Assembly: GCF_018399035.1 (NCBI RefSeq)
Contig: NZ_CP073760.1
Coordinates: forward strand, 2,294,001 to 2,358,000
Direction of reading: 5' to 3'
DNA length: 64,000 nt
DNA from: Thiocapsa sp.
Lineage (GTDB): Bacteria > Pseudomonadota > Gammaproteobacteria > Chromatiales > Chromatiaceae
Shown: piece by piece, positions 17,571-26,740 of the stretch
How positions within the stretch are numbered: the first letter of the stretch is position 1
Layout of the letters: every line of letters starts with the position of its first letter
Program-made: the position numbers and the translations under genes
The notes under the pieces: model-generated
Databases searched by the model: none
Told to the model about the DNA's origin: nothing
Seen by the model: only the letters and a program-made list of their open reading frames with translations

Positions 17571-18803
17571 ATGGAGAACACGCCAGAAACGGCCACCCTG
17601 GCCGATCAGATCGTCTCGCTGTCCGACGACTTGGCACGCCATCGGCTTGAGCTTCAAGCGGCCGAGAGCTCGCTCGTGACACGCATCGCCGATGTCGACG
17701 ACGACCGACGGCTAACGACCAATCGTCTGCAGCGCGCCTGGCAGACACATCACGAAGAGATCGACGCCAGACTCAAGCATCAGGCGTCGGTCTTTTTCGG
17801 AGCACTCCTGTTGGTCGCCGCACTGCTCGGCGGGGCTTTGTTCTTCGCCTACGGTCAGCTGGATGCCGCGCGACGCACGCTGCTCGAAGACGTTGCCCGG
17901 CTGCGTGTCGACTACGCGCAGCTCGCCGCTGTCGCCACCCAAGATGCGGCCCTACAGGAGAGGTTGACCGAGCTGCGCGCCTCGGTTGCGGCCATGTCGG
18001 AGTCCTTGCCCCCACGCGTCGAGGCCGCGGATCCGCAGACGCCGACCCGGGAGTCGGCATCGACCGATCAAGGGCAGGCGGGGCTCGCCCCCGAGCCAAC
18101 CGATGGTACCGAACCGACCGAAACGACCGACGATAACCTCGCGAAGACCGCCGAGGAGATCCCGGGCACGCCGACCGAAGACGCGTCGGTGCCGGTTGCG
18201 GAAGCGGCACCCGAGGCCGAGGCATCGCCGTCTGCGACCGCGATCCGGGACGAGACCGCCCCGACGCGAACGGAAACAGCGGAGAGCCTTGCCGGTCAGG
18301 ACGCCGAGCCAACTCCCGAGCCTGCCCCCGAACCCGACCCGGCTTCCGACCTCTCGCCAAGCGCGTCACCGACCGGCGACCCGTTCCCGCCCGCTGAGGA
18401 CGCACCACCCGTTGAGGACGCCCCGCCACAGGGCATCGAGCCGGTCGCTCGGACCCTCGAGACGGAGACGGATGCCGAAGGGACGCCGTCGGTTTCGTCC
18501 CGCATCCGCGACGAGACATTGGCCGTCGGGAATACACCATTCGCGCTGCAATTGATCGGCTTCTATTCACTCGACGAGCTGCTTGATTTCGCCCGCCGCG
18601 AAGCGCTGCCGTCCCGCGTCTATTTCCGCGAAGAGAGCTACCAGGGCCGGCCTTGGTTCGTCCTGATTCACGGTCTCCACGCGCGCTATTCCGACGCATC
18701 CGAGGCCATCGACAGGCTGCCGACGGAGCTGGCGATACTCGACACCTGGATCCGAAACTTTCCGCCCGAGACCAGGCTCGGAGTTCTCGACATCGAACGG
18801 TAG
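17571..18803 (+). CDS. Membrane-anchored coiled-coil protein with SPOR-like C-terminus
   Basis: 410 residues. The cytoplasmic N-terminus (residues 1-70) is helical; one membrane segment spans about 72-94; a second helical stretch (97-150) is followed by about 170 residues rich in Pro, Glu, Ala and Thr, probably disordered in the periplasm. The last ~80 residues (FALQLIGFYSLDELLDFARR ... WFVLIHGLHARYSDASEAI) look like a SPOR domain, which binds denuded peptidoglycan at division sites. DamX-like topology suggests a cell-division or envelope role. It is 35 bp upstream of the sucrose operon but functionally unrelated to it. Confidence 0.75.
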   Translation: MENTPETATLADQIVSLSDDLARHRLELQAAESSLVTRIADVDDDRRLTTNRLQRAWQTHHEEIDARLKHQASVFFGALLLVAALLGGALFFAYGQLDAARRTLLEDVARLRVDYAQLAAVATQDAALQERLTELRASVAAMSESLPPRVEAADPQTPTRESASTDQGQAGLAPEPTDGTEPTETTDDNLAKTAEEIPGTPTEDASVPVAEAAPEAEASPSATAIRDETAPTRTETAESLAGQDAEPTPEPAPEPDPASDLSPSASPTGDPFPPAEDAPPVEDAPPQGIEPVARTLETETDAEGTPSVSSRIRDETLAVGNTPFALQLIGFYSLDELLDFARREALPSRVYFREESYQGRPWFVLIHGLHARYSDASEAIDRLPTELAILDTWIRNFPPETRLGVLDIER

Positions 18804-18838
18804 CCGCTTTCGGCACGACCGTTCCACGGGTGGTACGC

Positions 18839-20974
18839 ATGTATGTGTTGTTGCTCAGTATCCATGGCCTGATTCGCGGACACGACCTTGAGCTCGGTCG
18901 CGATGCGGACACCGGCGGTCAAACCAAGTACGTGGTCGATCTCGCCCGTGCACTCGCCGAGCGCGCGGACATCACCAGCGTCGATCTGGTCACCCGGCGG
19001 GTGATCGATTCGGCCGTCAGCCCGGATTATGCCGAACCCATCGAGGCGCTGAGCGAGAAGGCGCGCATTGTCAGGATCGATGCCGGACCCGAAGGCTACA
19101 TCCCGAAAGAGCAGCTTTGGGATCATCTCGACGGCTTCGTGGACAATCTGACCGCCTTCCTGCACGACGAAGGCCGTTGGCCGGGGTTCATCCACAGCCA
19201 TTACGCGGACGCCGGTTACGTCGGCGTGCGGCTCTCGAACCTGGCCGGCATCCCCTTGGTCCATACGGGTCACTCATTGGGGCGCGACAAACGCCAGCGG
19301 TTGCTCGCCGCCGGGCTCGACGGCGAGCAGATCGATGCACGCTACAACATGATGCGTCGTATCGAGGCCGAGGAGAGTGTCCTGGGCACGGCGGATCTGG
19401 TCATCACCAGTACCTACAACGAGATCGAAGAGCAGTACGCCCTCTACGACTACTACCAACCCGATCGCATGGTCGTGATCCCGCCGGGCACCGACCTCGT
19501 CCAGTTTCATCCGCCGACCGAGAATGATCCGCCGATCGGTTTGACGGCGGACGTGCACCGCTTCCTGGACGAGCCGGACAAGCCTCTGATCTTGGCGCTT
19601 TCCCGCGCCGATCACCGCAAGAACATCGTCGCGCTGCTCGAAGCCTACGGCGAATCCCCCGAGCTTCAGGCGCTCGCCAATCTGCTGATCATCGCCGGCA
19701 ACCGGGACGATATCCGCGACCTCGACGAGGGCGCACGCACCGTCCTGACCGACGTCCTCTTGACCATCGACGCCTACGACCTCTACGGCAAGATCGCGGC
19801 ACCCAAACATCATCGCTCCGAGGAGGTGCCCGAGATCTATCGGCTCGTCGCCCGTTCCGGCGGCGTCTTCATCAACCCGGCCCTGACCGAGCCCTTCGGA
19901 CTGACCCTCTTGGAAGCCGCCGCGAGCGGACTGCCGCTGGTCGCCACCGAGAACGGCGGCCCGGTCGACATCATCGGCAACTGCAAGAACGGTCTCTTGG
20001 TCGACCCCTTGGATCGCCGAGCCATGGCCGACGCACTAATCAGAGTCCTCAGCGACGAGGACTTCCGCCGCGAGCTCATCCAAAACGGTCTGACCGCCGT
20101 GCGCGACCGCTACTCCTGGCAGGCCCACGCCGAGACCTATCGCGAACGGGTCGCCCCGCTCACCAAACGGGCCGAGCCGATCCCGGCCACGCCGCCCTTG
20201 CGCCGCCGGCTCATCTACCGCGACCGCGCACTCTTTACCGACCTGGACCAGAGCCTGCTCGGCAATACCGAGGGGGTACGGCTGTTCATCGAGATGATGC
20301 GGACCAACAAACGCTGCGCGAATTTCGGGATTGCGACCGGCCGCCGACTCGACACACTCCTCGTCGAGCTGAAACGGCACCGCATCCCGGTCCCCGACGT
20401 GATGATCACCAGCCTGGGGACCGAGATCCATTACAGCGCCACCCTGGTCGTGGATGACTTCTGGAGCGAGCATGTCGACCACCTCTGGAATCCCCGAGCG
20501 GTGCGCCGAGCCCTGGAAGATGTGCCGGGTCTCGTACCCCAACGCAGGACCGAGCAGAGCCGCTTCAAGATCGCCTACCACTACGACCCGAACGTGGCCC
20601 CGCCGGTCGAGGAGATCACCACCCTGCTGCGTACCCGCGAGCTGACGGTCAACGTCATTCACGCCTTCGGGCAGTTCCTCGACGTCGTGCCGATCCGCGC
20701 CAGCAAGGGCCAAGCACTGCGCTATGTGGCCCATCGTTTCGGAATCCCGCTCGAGCACATCCTGGTCGCCGGAGGCTCGGGAGCGGACGAGGACATGATG
20801 CGCGGCAACACGCTCGCCGTCGTGGTCGCGAACCGTCACCACGAGGAGCTGTCGCAACTCGTGGAGATGGACAACATCTATTTCGCGCGAGAGGCGCACG
20901 CACTCGGCATCTTGGAGGCCATCGAGCACTACGACTTCTTCGGGACCTGCAGCGTCCCCGGTACGGCATCATGA
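18839..20974 (+). CDS. sps: Sucrose-phosphate synthase with C-terminal HAD domain
   Basis: 711 residues from ATG 18839. A GT4 GT-B glucosyltransferase occupies residues 1 to ~460, with DADTGGQTKYVVDLARALAE at the fructose-6-phosphate site, HSHYADAGYVG, SRADHRKN and EPFGLTLLEAAASGLP. A HAD phosphatase-like domain covers about 465-700 (FTDLDQSLLGN; GGSGADEDMM). It makes sucrose-6-phosphate from a nucleotide-glucose and fructose-6-phosphate. The HAD part resembles sucrose-phosphatase but may be degenerate, since a separate phosphatase gene follows with an ATGA overlap. First gene of the sucrose operon. Confidence 0.93.
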   Translation: MYVLLLSIHGLIRGHDLELGRDADTGGQTKYVVDLARALAERADITSVDLVTRRVIDSAVSPDYAEPIEALSEKARIVRIDAGPEGYIPKEQLWDHLDGFVDNLTAFLHDEGRWPGFIHSHYADAGYVGVRLSNLAGIPLVHTGHSLGRDKRQRLLAAGLDGEQIDARYNMMRRIEAEESVLGTADLVITSTYNEIEEQYALYDYYQPDRMVVIPPGTDLVQFHPPTENDPPIGLTADVHRFLDEPDKPLILALSRADHRKNIVALLEAYGESPELQALANLLIIAGNRDDIRDLDEGARTVLTDVLLTIDAYDLYGKIAAPKHHRSEEVPEIYRLVARSGGVFINPALTEPFGLTLLEAAASGLPLVATENGGPVDIIGNCKNGLLVDPLDRRAMADALIRVLSDEDFRRELIQNGLTAVRDRYSWQAHAETYRERVAPLTKRAEPIPATPPLRRRLIYRDRALFTDLDQSLLGNTEGVRLFIEMMRTNKRCANFGIATGRRLDTLLVELKRHRIPVPDVMITSLGTEIHYSATLVVDDFWSEHVDHLWNPRAVRRALEDVPGLVPQRRTEQSRFKIAYHYDPNVAPPVEEITTLLRTRELTVNVIHAFGQFLDVVPIRASKGQALRYVAHRFGIPLEHILVAGGSGADEDMMRGNTLAVVVANRHHEELSQLVEMDNIYFAREAHALGILEAIEHYDFFGTCSVPGTAS

Positions 20975-21819
20975 AGTCGCTGTTGCTCTGTACGGATCTC
21001 GACCGCACCCTCGTTCCCAACGGGGCGGAACCCGAGTCGCCCGACGCACGCACGCGCTTTCGGCGCTTCGTAGCGCGATCCGAAGTGACGCTCGTGTACG
21101 TGTCGGGCCGCCACCAGGGACTGGTGCGCGAGGCGATCGCCGAATACGACCTGCCCGTTCCCGATGTGGTCATCGGCGACGTCGGGACCAGCATCTTCAG
21201 GGTCACGACGAGTGACTGGGAGCCGCTCGCGGACTGGCAGGAGCAGATCGGTCGCGATTGGGGCGGCATCGGCCACGACCGACTCGCCGAACGCTTGGCG
21301 GATCTCGAGATCCTGCGGCTGCAGGAGCCGGAGAAGCAGGCGCCCTACAAGCTGAGCTACTATGCCCCCGTCGATACCGACAGCGGTGCACTCAAGTCCG
21401 AGCTGGAGGCCCGCCTGGCCCTGTTGGGGGTGAATGCCGGCCTGATCTGGAGCATCGACGAGGCCGCGAACATCGGGTTGCTGGACGTGCTGCCCGCAGG
21501 GGCGACCAAGTATCACGCCGTGGATTTTCTCATGCGCCGACTCGGTCACGACGAGACCACGACACTCTTCGCAGGCGACAGCGGCAACGACCTCGAGGTC
21601 TTGGTCAGTCCGATCCCGTCCGTGCTGGTCGCCAACGGTCATCCCGAGGTCCGCGAGCAAGCACTGCGTCTCGCTGCAGCCAACGGGCACGCGGAGCGTC
21701 TCTACTGCGCACACGGCGGCTGGTCGGGGATGAACGGGAACTACAGCGCAGGTATTCTCGAAGGGATCGCCCATTTCCGGCCGGATCTCGCGACCGCACC
21801 GGGCTTCGACGCCGGATAA
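20971..21819 (+). CDS. spp: Sucrose-6-phosphate phosphatase
   Basis: 282 residues; ATGA overlap with sps. HAD motif I is LCTDLDRTLVPN, motif II-like VSGRHQG, and motif IV FAGDSGNDLEVL, followed by NGHPEVREQAL and YSAGILEGI, typical of SPP-type HAD (Cof) enzymes. It hydrolyses sucrose-6-phosphate to sucrose, completing synthesis of this compatible solute. Coupled translation with the synthase suggests channelling. Confidence 0.93.
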   Translation: MKSLLLCTDLDRTLVPNGAEPESPDARTRFRRFVARSEVTLVYVSGRHQGLVREAIAEYDLPVPDVVIGDVGTSIFRVTTSDWEPLADWQEQIGRDWGGIGHDRLAERLADLEILRLQEPEKQAPYKLSYYAPVDTDSGALKSELEARLALLGVNAGLIWSIDEAANIGLLDVLPAGATKYHAVDFLMRRLGHDETTTLFAGDSGNDLEVLVSPIPSVLVANGHPEVREQALRLAAANGHAERLYCAHGGWSGMNGNYSAGILEGIAHFRPDLATAPGFDAG

Positions 21820-21848
21820 CAGACGAACCGACGAGACAGGAGCAACGC

Positions 21849-22769
21849 ATGTCCGATGCCTCAACCGAGCAACCGATCGTCGACATCTTCGGCGAGGTCC
21901 TCTTCGACTGCTTCCCCGGAGGTCGACGCGTCCTCGGCGGAGCGCCGTTCAACGTCGCCTGGCATCTGCGTGCCTTCGGGGCTGCGCCGCGACTGATCAG
22001 CGCAGTTGGAGACGATCCCCAAGGCGAGCAGGTGCGCCGTGCGATGCAGGACTGGGGGATGGACACAAGCAGCCTGCAAACCGATCCGGATCATGCGACG
22101 GGCGAGGTCCGGGTCACACTCGACGACGGCGAGCCGACCTACGAGATCATCCCCGATCGCGCCTTCGACCATATCCGCGCGGACGACCTGCCGCCTTCCG
22201 GGGAGCTGCTCTATCACGGCACCCTGGCCCTGCGCCGCCCCGTCTCCGCGGCAACGCTGAGCACGCTCAAGGGCCGCGGTCACGCTATACGCTTCCTCGA
22301 CGTGAATCTTCGCGATCCCTGGTGGTCTGCCGAGGTGACCCGCGGTCTGTTGCAGGATGCCGACTGGGTCAAGCTCAACCGCAGCGAGCTCACCCTTCTG
22401 GCTGACGGCTCCGGCTCGAACACCGGCGACATCGAAGACGCGGAGCTCACCGCGCTGGCGTCGGCATTCCTTGCCCGACACGACCTGACCGGGCTCGTCG
22501 TGACACTCGGCGGCGAGGGTGCCTTCGCACTCGGCCGCGAGACCTCGCCGGTGCGTGTTGCACCTGCGCCCGCACTTGCGGTCAAGGACACGGTCGGCGC
22601 GGGCGACGCCTTCGCCTCCGTGCTCATCCTCGGCATTATCCGACGCTGGCCGCTCGCGGCGACCCTGGAGCGGGCCCAGTCCTTCGCCTCGCGCATCGTC
22701 GAGCAACATGGGGCGACGGCTGCCGATCCCGCACTTTATCGGCCTTACCTTGATCAATGGGGTATTTGA
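21849..22769 (+). CDS. PfkB-family carbohydrate kinase (fructokinase)
   Basis: 306 residues; ATG 21849 preceded by AGGAG. Ribokinase fold with GGAPFNVAWHL near the N-terminus and the anion-hole motif DTVGAGDAFASV near the C-terminus containing the catalytic Asp. In sucrose operons of halotolerant methanotrophs the order sps-spp-fructokinase-amylosucrase is established, and the same order occurs here. It would phosphorylate the fructose released by amylosucrase or by sucrose breakdown. Its stop codon lies inside a 12-bp inverted repeat. Confidence 0.9.
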   Translation: MSDASTEQPIVDIFGEVLFDCFPGGRRVLGGAPFNVAWHLRAFGAAPRLISAVGDDPQGEQVRRAMQDWGMDTSSLQTDPDHATGEVRVTLDDGEPTYEIIPDRAFDHIRADDLPPSGELLYHGTLALRRPVSAATLSTLKGRGHAIRFLDVNLRDPWWSAEVTRGLLQDADWVKLNRSELTLLADGSGSNTGDIEDAELTALASAFLARHDLTGLVVTLGGEGAFALGRETSPVRVAPAPALAVKDTVGAGDAFASVLILGIIRRWPLAATLERAQSFASRIVEQHGATAADPALYRPYLDQWGI

Positions 22770-22851
22770 ACCGCGCTCAACAGTTCATACGCGGATCGCC
22801 ACCCACCGACACCGATCATTCCCTTGCGAGGATCGGGCCGCGCGGTTCAAA
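22765..22851. repeat. Inverted-repeat module at the 3' end of the fructokinase gene
   Basis: Perfect 12-bp ends TTTGAACCGCGC / GCGCGGTTCAAA enclose about 63 bp. The fructokinase TGA stop is inside the left arm. It belongs to the wider class of TRAAYCGCG-ended modules in this window and may act as a processing or termination structure between the fructokinase and amylosucrase genes. Confidence 0.75.
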
Positions 22852-22960
22852 GATTCAAATACTTAAATGATCTTGAACGGCGTCTCCGCCGAGACGACGG
22901 GTCGCATCCAGACCCATAAAACACGACACACAGCACTCACACACTCCGGACGCAGTTCAA

Positions 22961-24973
22961 ATGTACGAACAGGTTTCCCATGCCCTTCTCAACGACATTC
23001 TCGATGAATTCGATCGCGAGATCTGTCGCGAGGATCTTCGGCACTTCTACACACGCCTCGGCGCCAACTTCTACGCCATCCATTCGCTGTTTTTCCATCT
23101 CTACGGACATCGCGAAGACTTCAAGACCCAGATGGTGCACCTCACCGAGCGTCTGGCTCGAGCCTACATCGACCGTCCGACGGAGCTCAAGCAGCTCGAC
23201 ATGGCGCGCGAGGAGGATCACAACTGGTTCCTGAATCAACAATGGGTCGGGATGGCACTCTATTCGGACGGATTCGCCGGCAACCTGCAGGGGCTCAACG
23301 ATCACCTGCCCTACCTGCAGGAGCTCGGGGTCAACATCGTCCATGTGATGCCGATCCTCAAATGCCCGCAAGGCGCGAGCGACGGCGGCTATGCGGTCAG
23401 CGACTTCCGCGACATCGACCCGCGTGCCGGGACGGTCGAGGACGTGCGCATCCTCGCCGATTCCATGCGTCGACGCGAGATGCTGCTCACGCTCGATGTA
23501 GTGGTGAACCACACCTCCGACGAGCATGAATGGGCGCAGCGAGCCCGCGAAGGCGACCCGGACTACCAGAACTTCTATTACTGCTTCCCCAACCGCGACG
23601 TCCCGGACATGTTCGAGGCGACGATGCCCGAGATCTTCCCGGAGACCGCCCCCGGTAACTTCACATGGGACGAGCAGATGGAGAAGTGGGTGATGACGGT
23701 CTTCAACAACTACCAATGGGACCTGAACTACTCCAACCCCGCGGTCTTCATCGAGATGCTCGACATCATCCTCTTCTGGGCCAACCAGGGGGCCGACATC
23801 GTGCGTCTGGACGCAGTCGCCTTCCTCTGGAAGAAGATCGGTACGACCTCGCAGAACGAGCGCGAGGCACACCTGATCCTGCAGCTGATGAAGGACTGCT
23901 GCCAGGTGACGGCGCCGGGCGTGCTCTTCATCGCCGAGGCGATCGTAGCCCCATCGGAGATCATCAAATACTTCGGCGAGGACGCAGTCATCGCCAAGGA
24001 GTGCGAGATCGCCTACAACGCCACCTTTATGGCCCTGCTGTGGGACGCGGTGGCGACCAAGAACGCCAAGCTGCTGAACCAAGGCATTAAAAGCCTCCCG
24101 AACAAGCTCGACCGCGCGACCTGGTTGAATTATCTGCGTTGTCACGACGATATCGGCCTGGGTTTCGACGACGCCGACATCCGCGCCTGCGACTACGACC
24201 CCTACTCGCACCGTCGTTTTCTGGTGGACTGGTACACCGGCGCCTTCGAGGGCTCTCCGGCGCGTGGACGCCCCTTCGGTGTCAATCTCAAGACCGGAGA
24301 TGCCCGCATTGCAGGCGCGCTCGCATCGCTCGCGGGTCTGGAATCGGCGCTCGAGGCCGAAGATCAGCATGCGATCGATCAGACTGTGGATCTCATCCTG
24401 ATGCTGCACGCCATGATCCTCTCCTTCGGCGGCATCCCCCTGCTCTGGTACGGAGACGAGATCGGCACCCTCAACGACAACTCCTTCCTCAACGACACGC
24501 ACAAGGCGAGCGACGCGCGCTGGGTCCATCGCCCGCGCATCGACTGGGCGCGCGCCGATCGACGTCACCTCAGCGGTACCATCGAACGCCGTCTTTTCGA
24601 TGGCCTGAAACGGCTCATCGCCGTGCGCAAGGACACGCCGGCCTTCGCCGACTTCAACAACCGCGAGCTGATCGATGTGGAGAATCCGCACCTCTTCGTC
24701 TTCCTGCGCACCCACCCGAGCCTGGCCGCCAACGCGGTTCTGGTCGCGGCCAACTTCGACGCCAAACCTCAGTATCTGGATCTCGACACCCTGAACCGAC
24801 GCGGACTCTTTCGCTACGGACAGATCATCGATCTAGCCTCGGGCGAATCACCCGCCGTCTTCAACAACCGGGTGGTGGTTCCGCCCTACCATTTTTACTG
24901 GCTGGCGACTCAGCGCCCGGGGGCCCACCTCGATGACCCCTTCGGTGTCGGCCGGCACCATGGACATGCCTGA
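22961..24973 (+). CDS. ams: Amylosucrase (GH13 sucrose glucosyltransferase)
   Basis: 670 residues; amylosucrases are usually 630-660. GH13 motifs in order: LDVVVNHTSDEH, VRLDAVAFLWKK (nucleophile Asp), FIAEAI (acid/base Glu) and RCHDDIG (transition-state Asp). The N-terminal helical domain (HFYTRLGANFYAIHSLFFHLYG) is typical of amylosucrase. It transfers glucose from sucrose to alpha-1,4-glucan, releasing fructose. So the cell can turn its sucrose pool into glycogen-like polymer, with fructose recycled by the preceding kinase. 191 bp downstream of that kinase gene. Confidence 0.94.
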   Translation: MYEQVSHALLNDILDEFDREICREDLRHFYTRLGANFYAIHSLFFHLYGHREDFKTQMVHLTERLARAYIDRPTELKQLDMAREEDHNWFLNQQWVGMALYSDGFAGNLQGLNDHLPYLQELGVNIVHVMPILKCPQGASDGGYAVSDFRDIDPRAGTVEDVRILADSMRRREMLLTLDVVVNHTSDEHEWAQRAREGDPDYQNFYYCFPNRDVPDMFEATMPEIFPETAPGNFTWDEQMEKWVMTVFNNYQWDLNYSNPAVFIEMLDIILFWANQGADIVRLDAVAFLWKKIGTTSQNEREAHLILQLMKDCCQVTAPGVLFIAEAIVAPSEIIKYFGEDAVIAKECEIAYNATFMALLWDAVATKNAKLLNQGIKSLPNKLDRATWLNYLRCHDDIGLGFDDADIRACDYDPYSHRRFLVDWYTGAFEGSPARGRPFGVNLKTGDARIAGALASLAGLESALEAEDQHAIDQTVDLILMLHAMILSFGGIPLLWYGDEIGTLNDNSFLNDTHKASDARWVHRPRIDWARADRRHLSGTIERRLFDGLKRLIAVRKDTPAFADFNNRELIDVENPHLFVFLRTHPSLAANAVLVAANFDAKPQYLDLDTLNRRGLFRYGQIIDLASGESPAVFNNRVVVPPYHFYWLATQRPGAHLDDPFGVGRHHGHA

Positions 24974-25076
24974 GCCTCGACTTGTCCACCGGATGCCCGG
25001 CGCGCAACGGACGTGATACGCATCCGCAACCGTCGGACCGGACTCCGGGCGCCGGTGCGCAGCGCGAATCGTCGCG

Positions 25077-25271
25077 CTAAACCGCGTCCAGAGCGAGATG
25101 CTCACTTTCGAGTGAGCTCGAAGTTTGGTGAATCCACGACCCTTAGCGGGGGACGCGGTTTAAAATTTTATATTTTTTAATACTTTAAACCGCGCCGGCT
25201 CCAGCGGTTCTGAAATCCGCCGGGGCCGATCCCATCCAAAAACATCGCATACCGCACTGGGCGCGGTTTAG
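25077..25271 (+). repeat. Dispersed ~194-bp repeat, copy A
   Basis: Two inverted-repeat modules joined by an AT-rich linker. Module 1 runs from TAAACCGCGTCC to GGACGCGGTTTA, the linker is AAATTTTATATTTTTTAATA, and module 2 runs from TAAACCGCGCC to GGCGCGGTTTA. Direct copies lie at 28211 and 29120. It marks the left boundary of the accessory region between ams and sohB. No transposase was seen. The 103 bp from the ams stop to here hold nothing recognisable. Confidence 0.92.
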
Positions 25272-25319
25272 ACTCCCCGGATCATCCGCTGCCCACTGCT
25301 GCAACCGGACATATTCACA

Positions 25320-25604
25320 ATGACCCTGACAGCCTCCGAGCGCACCGGCACCGAACTTGGCCGGATCGACCTGCACATCCCGCCCGACATGCGCCTGGAC
25401 GACGACCTGCTGTTCGCTTTCTGCCAAGCCAACCGAGAACTGCGAATCGAGCGCAACGCCCAAGGAGACCTGGAGATCATGCCACCGACCGGAGCAGAGA
25501 CCGGAGCCGGAAACGCGGATCTCACCTCGGAACAGATCGCCGATGACGCCCTGCTGCCCGGCCTCGTGCTCCCGCTCGTGCGGATCTGGGAGCCGGGATT
25601 CTGA
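25320..25604 (+). pseudogene. Uma2/DUF820-family protein with internal deletion
   Basis: 94 residues where the family usually has ~190. The N-terminal part (IDLHIPPDMRLDDDLLFAF, then LEIMPPTGAETGAGNADLT) is the start of a Uma2 restriction-endonuclease-like protein. It then jumps to SEQIADDALLPGLVLPLVRIW, which looks like the C-terminus. The catalytic core between is missing, so it is probably inactive. It begins 49 bp after repeat copy A. Confidence 0.7.
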
Positions 25605-25651
25605 TCAGGATGCGTTCATTCTATTTTTACGGAGTATAGGCTGCGCCGATC

Positions 25652-26740
25652 ATGTACGACTCCCTGAAGATCCTGCGTTTTCGAGCATTCGACGCGTTCG
25701 AGATCCATCATCTGAGCCGTGTCAATCTCATCGTCGGCAAAAACAATGCAGGCAAAACGTCCCTGCTCGATGCGGTAGAGATGATGGCTCTGGGCGGACG
25801 CGTCGTCTCATTATTGAGAAGCCCCCGACGGCGCGGAGAGGTTTCCTTGGAGCCGGCGGATGAGAAGACGCGACGTGAATTGGACGTCCGACACGTCTTT
25901 TGGGGACACGAAGTACAGGTTGGAACATCCTTTGAAGTGACCGGTATTGCCCACTCCCGAGAGGTCAAGGTTTCCTGCGAAGTGCGCCTCAGTCGGTCGG
26001 ACCAGACTCGATTCGAACAACTTTCCGAACAAGCCGATCCGGAGACGCCCCTGGAAATCGTCATGACGGGGCCGGACAACCCCGATGGGAAGCCGATTCT
26101 TTCTGTCTCCGCAAGCGGATCTCTATTGGAGTATCGCCGTAGCATGCTGCCCCCGGCGCCTTCAGGCGGGCTGACGACAGTCTGGTTCCTCGGCACCGAA
26201 GGTGCTCACCCGACCTTTCTCCGACAAAGCTGGGATCAACTCATACTGACCCCAGAGGAAGAGAAGGTGATCTCCGCCATGAAGATCATCGAGCCCGCAA
26301 TCGAGCGGCTCGCCTTCACGGGCCACGCAGCGACGGCGGAAAGCACCGCATTCGTGAAATTGGCAGGCGTAGCAGGTCGAATACCCCTCGGGAGTCTGGG
26401 CGACGGGATCAAGCGGCTGCTCGCCCAGGCGATCTACATGGCGCGCGCGGCGGGCGGGGTGCTGTTGATCGACGAGATCGATACCGGACTGCACTACACC
26501 ACGCTGGAATCCATGTGGCGATTCGTGATCGAGGCGGCCCGCCGACTCGATGTTCAGGTCTTTGCCACATCGCACAGCGGGGACTGCATACGCGCCTTGG
26601 CGTGGCTTCAGACCGACGCCCCCGATCTTGCTGCGGACATCTCGGTACACCGCATCGACCGAGCCGCGCCCGCCGCGGTCCGCTATTCGGCGGCGGACAT
26701 CGAGATCGCCGCGCGTCACCATATCGAGGTGCGGGGATGA
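25652..26740 (+). CDS. AAA ATPase of the OLD/RecF-like class (AAA_15/AAA_21 type)
   Basis: 362 residues. The Walker A motif lies at the N-terminus (VNLIVGKNNAGKTSLLDAVEMM). SLGDGIKRLLAQAIYMARAAGG forms the ABC-like signature region, GVLLIDEIDTGLH is Walker B with the catalytic Glu-Ile-Asp, and VFATSHSGDC is the switch/H-loop. This is the SMC/OLD-type ATPase seen in many phage-defence and DNA-repair systems. It overlaps the next gene by ATGA, and that gene encodes a TOPRIM-like DUF3226 protein, so the pair resembles ATPase-TOPRIM two-component systems such as PARIS. Membership in a named system is not established. Confidence 0.85.
   Translation: MYDSLKILRFRAFDAFEIHHLSRVNLIVGKNNAGKTSLLDAVEMMALGGRVVSLLRSPRRRGEVSLEPADEKTRRELDVRHVFWGHEVQVGTSFEVTGIAHSREVKVSCEVRLSRSDQTRFEQLSEQADPETPLEIVMTGPDNPDGKPILSVSASGSLLEYRRSMLPPAPSGGLTTVWFLGTEGAHPTFLRQSWDQLILTPEEEKVISAMKIIEPAIERLAFTGHAATAESTAFVKLAGVAGRIPLGSLGDGIKRLLAQAIYMARAAGGVLLIDEIDTGLHYTTLESMWRFVIEAARRLDVQVFATSHSGDCIRALAWLQTDAPDLAADISVHRIDRAAPAAVRYSAADIEIAARHHIEVRG

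Noticed and set aside
22937..24715. 592-codon open frame antisense to amylosucrase
   Set aside because: Shadow of the ams reading frame; no domain, no ribosome site.
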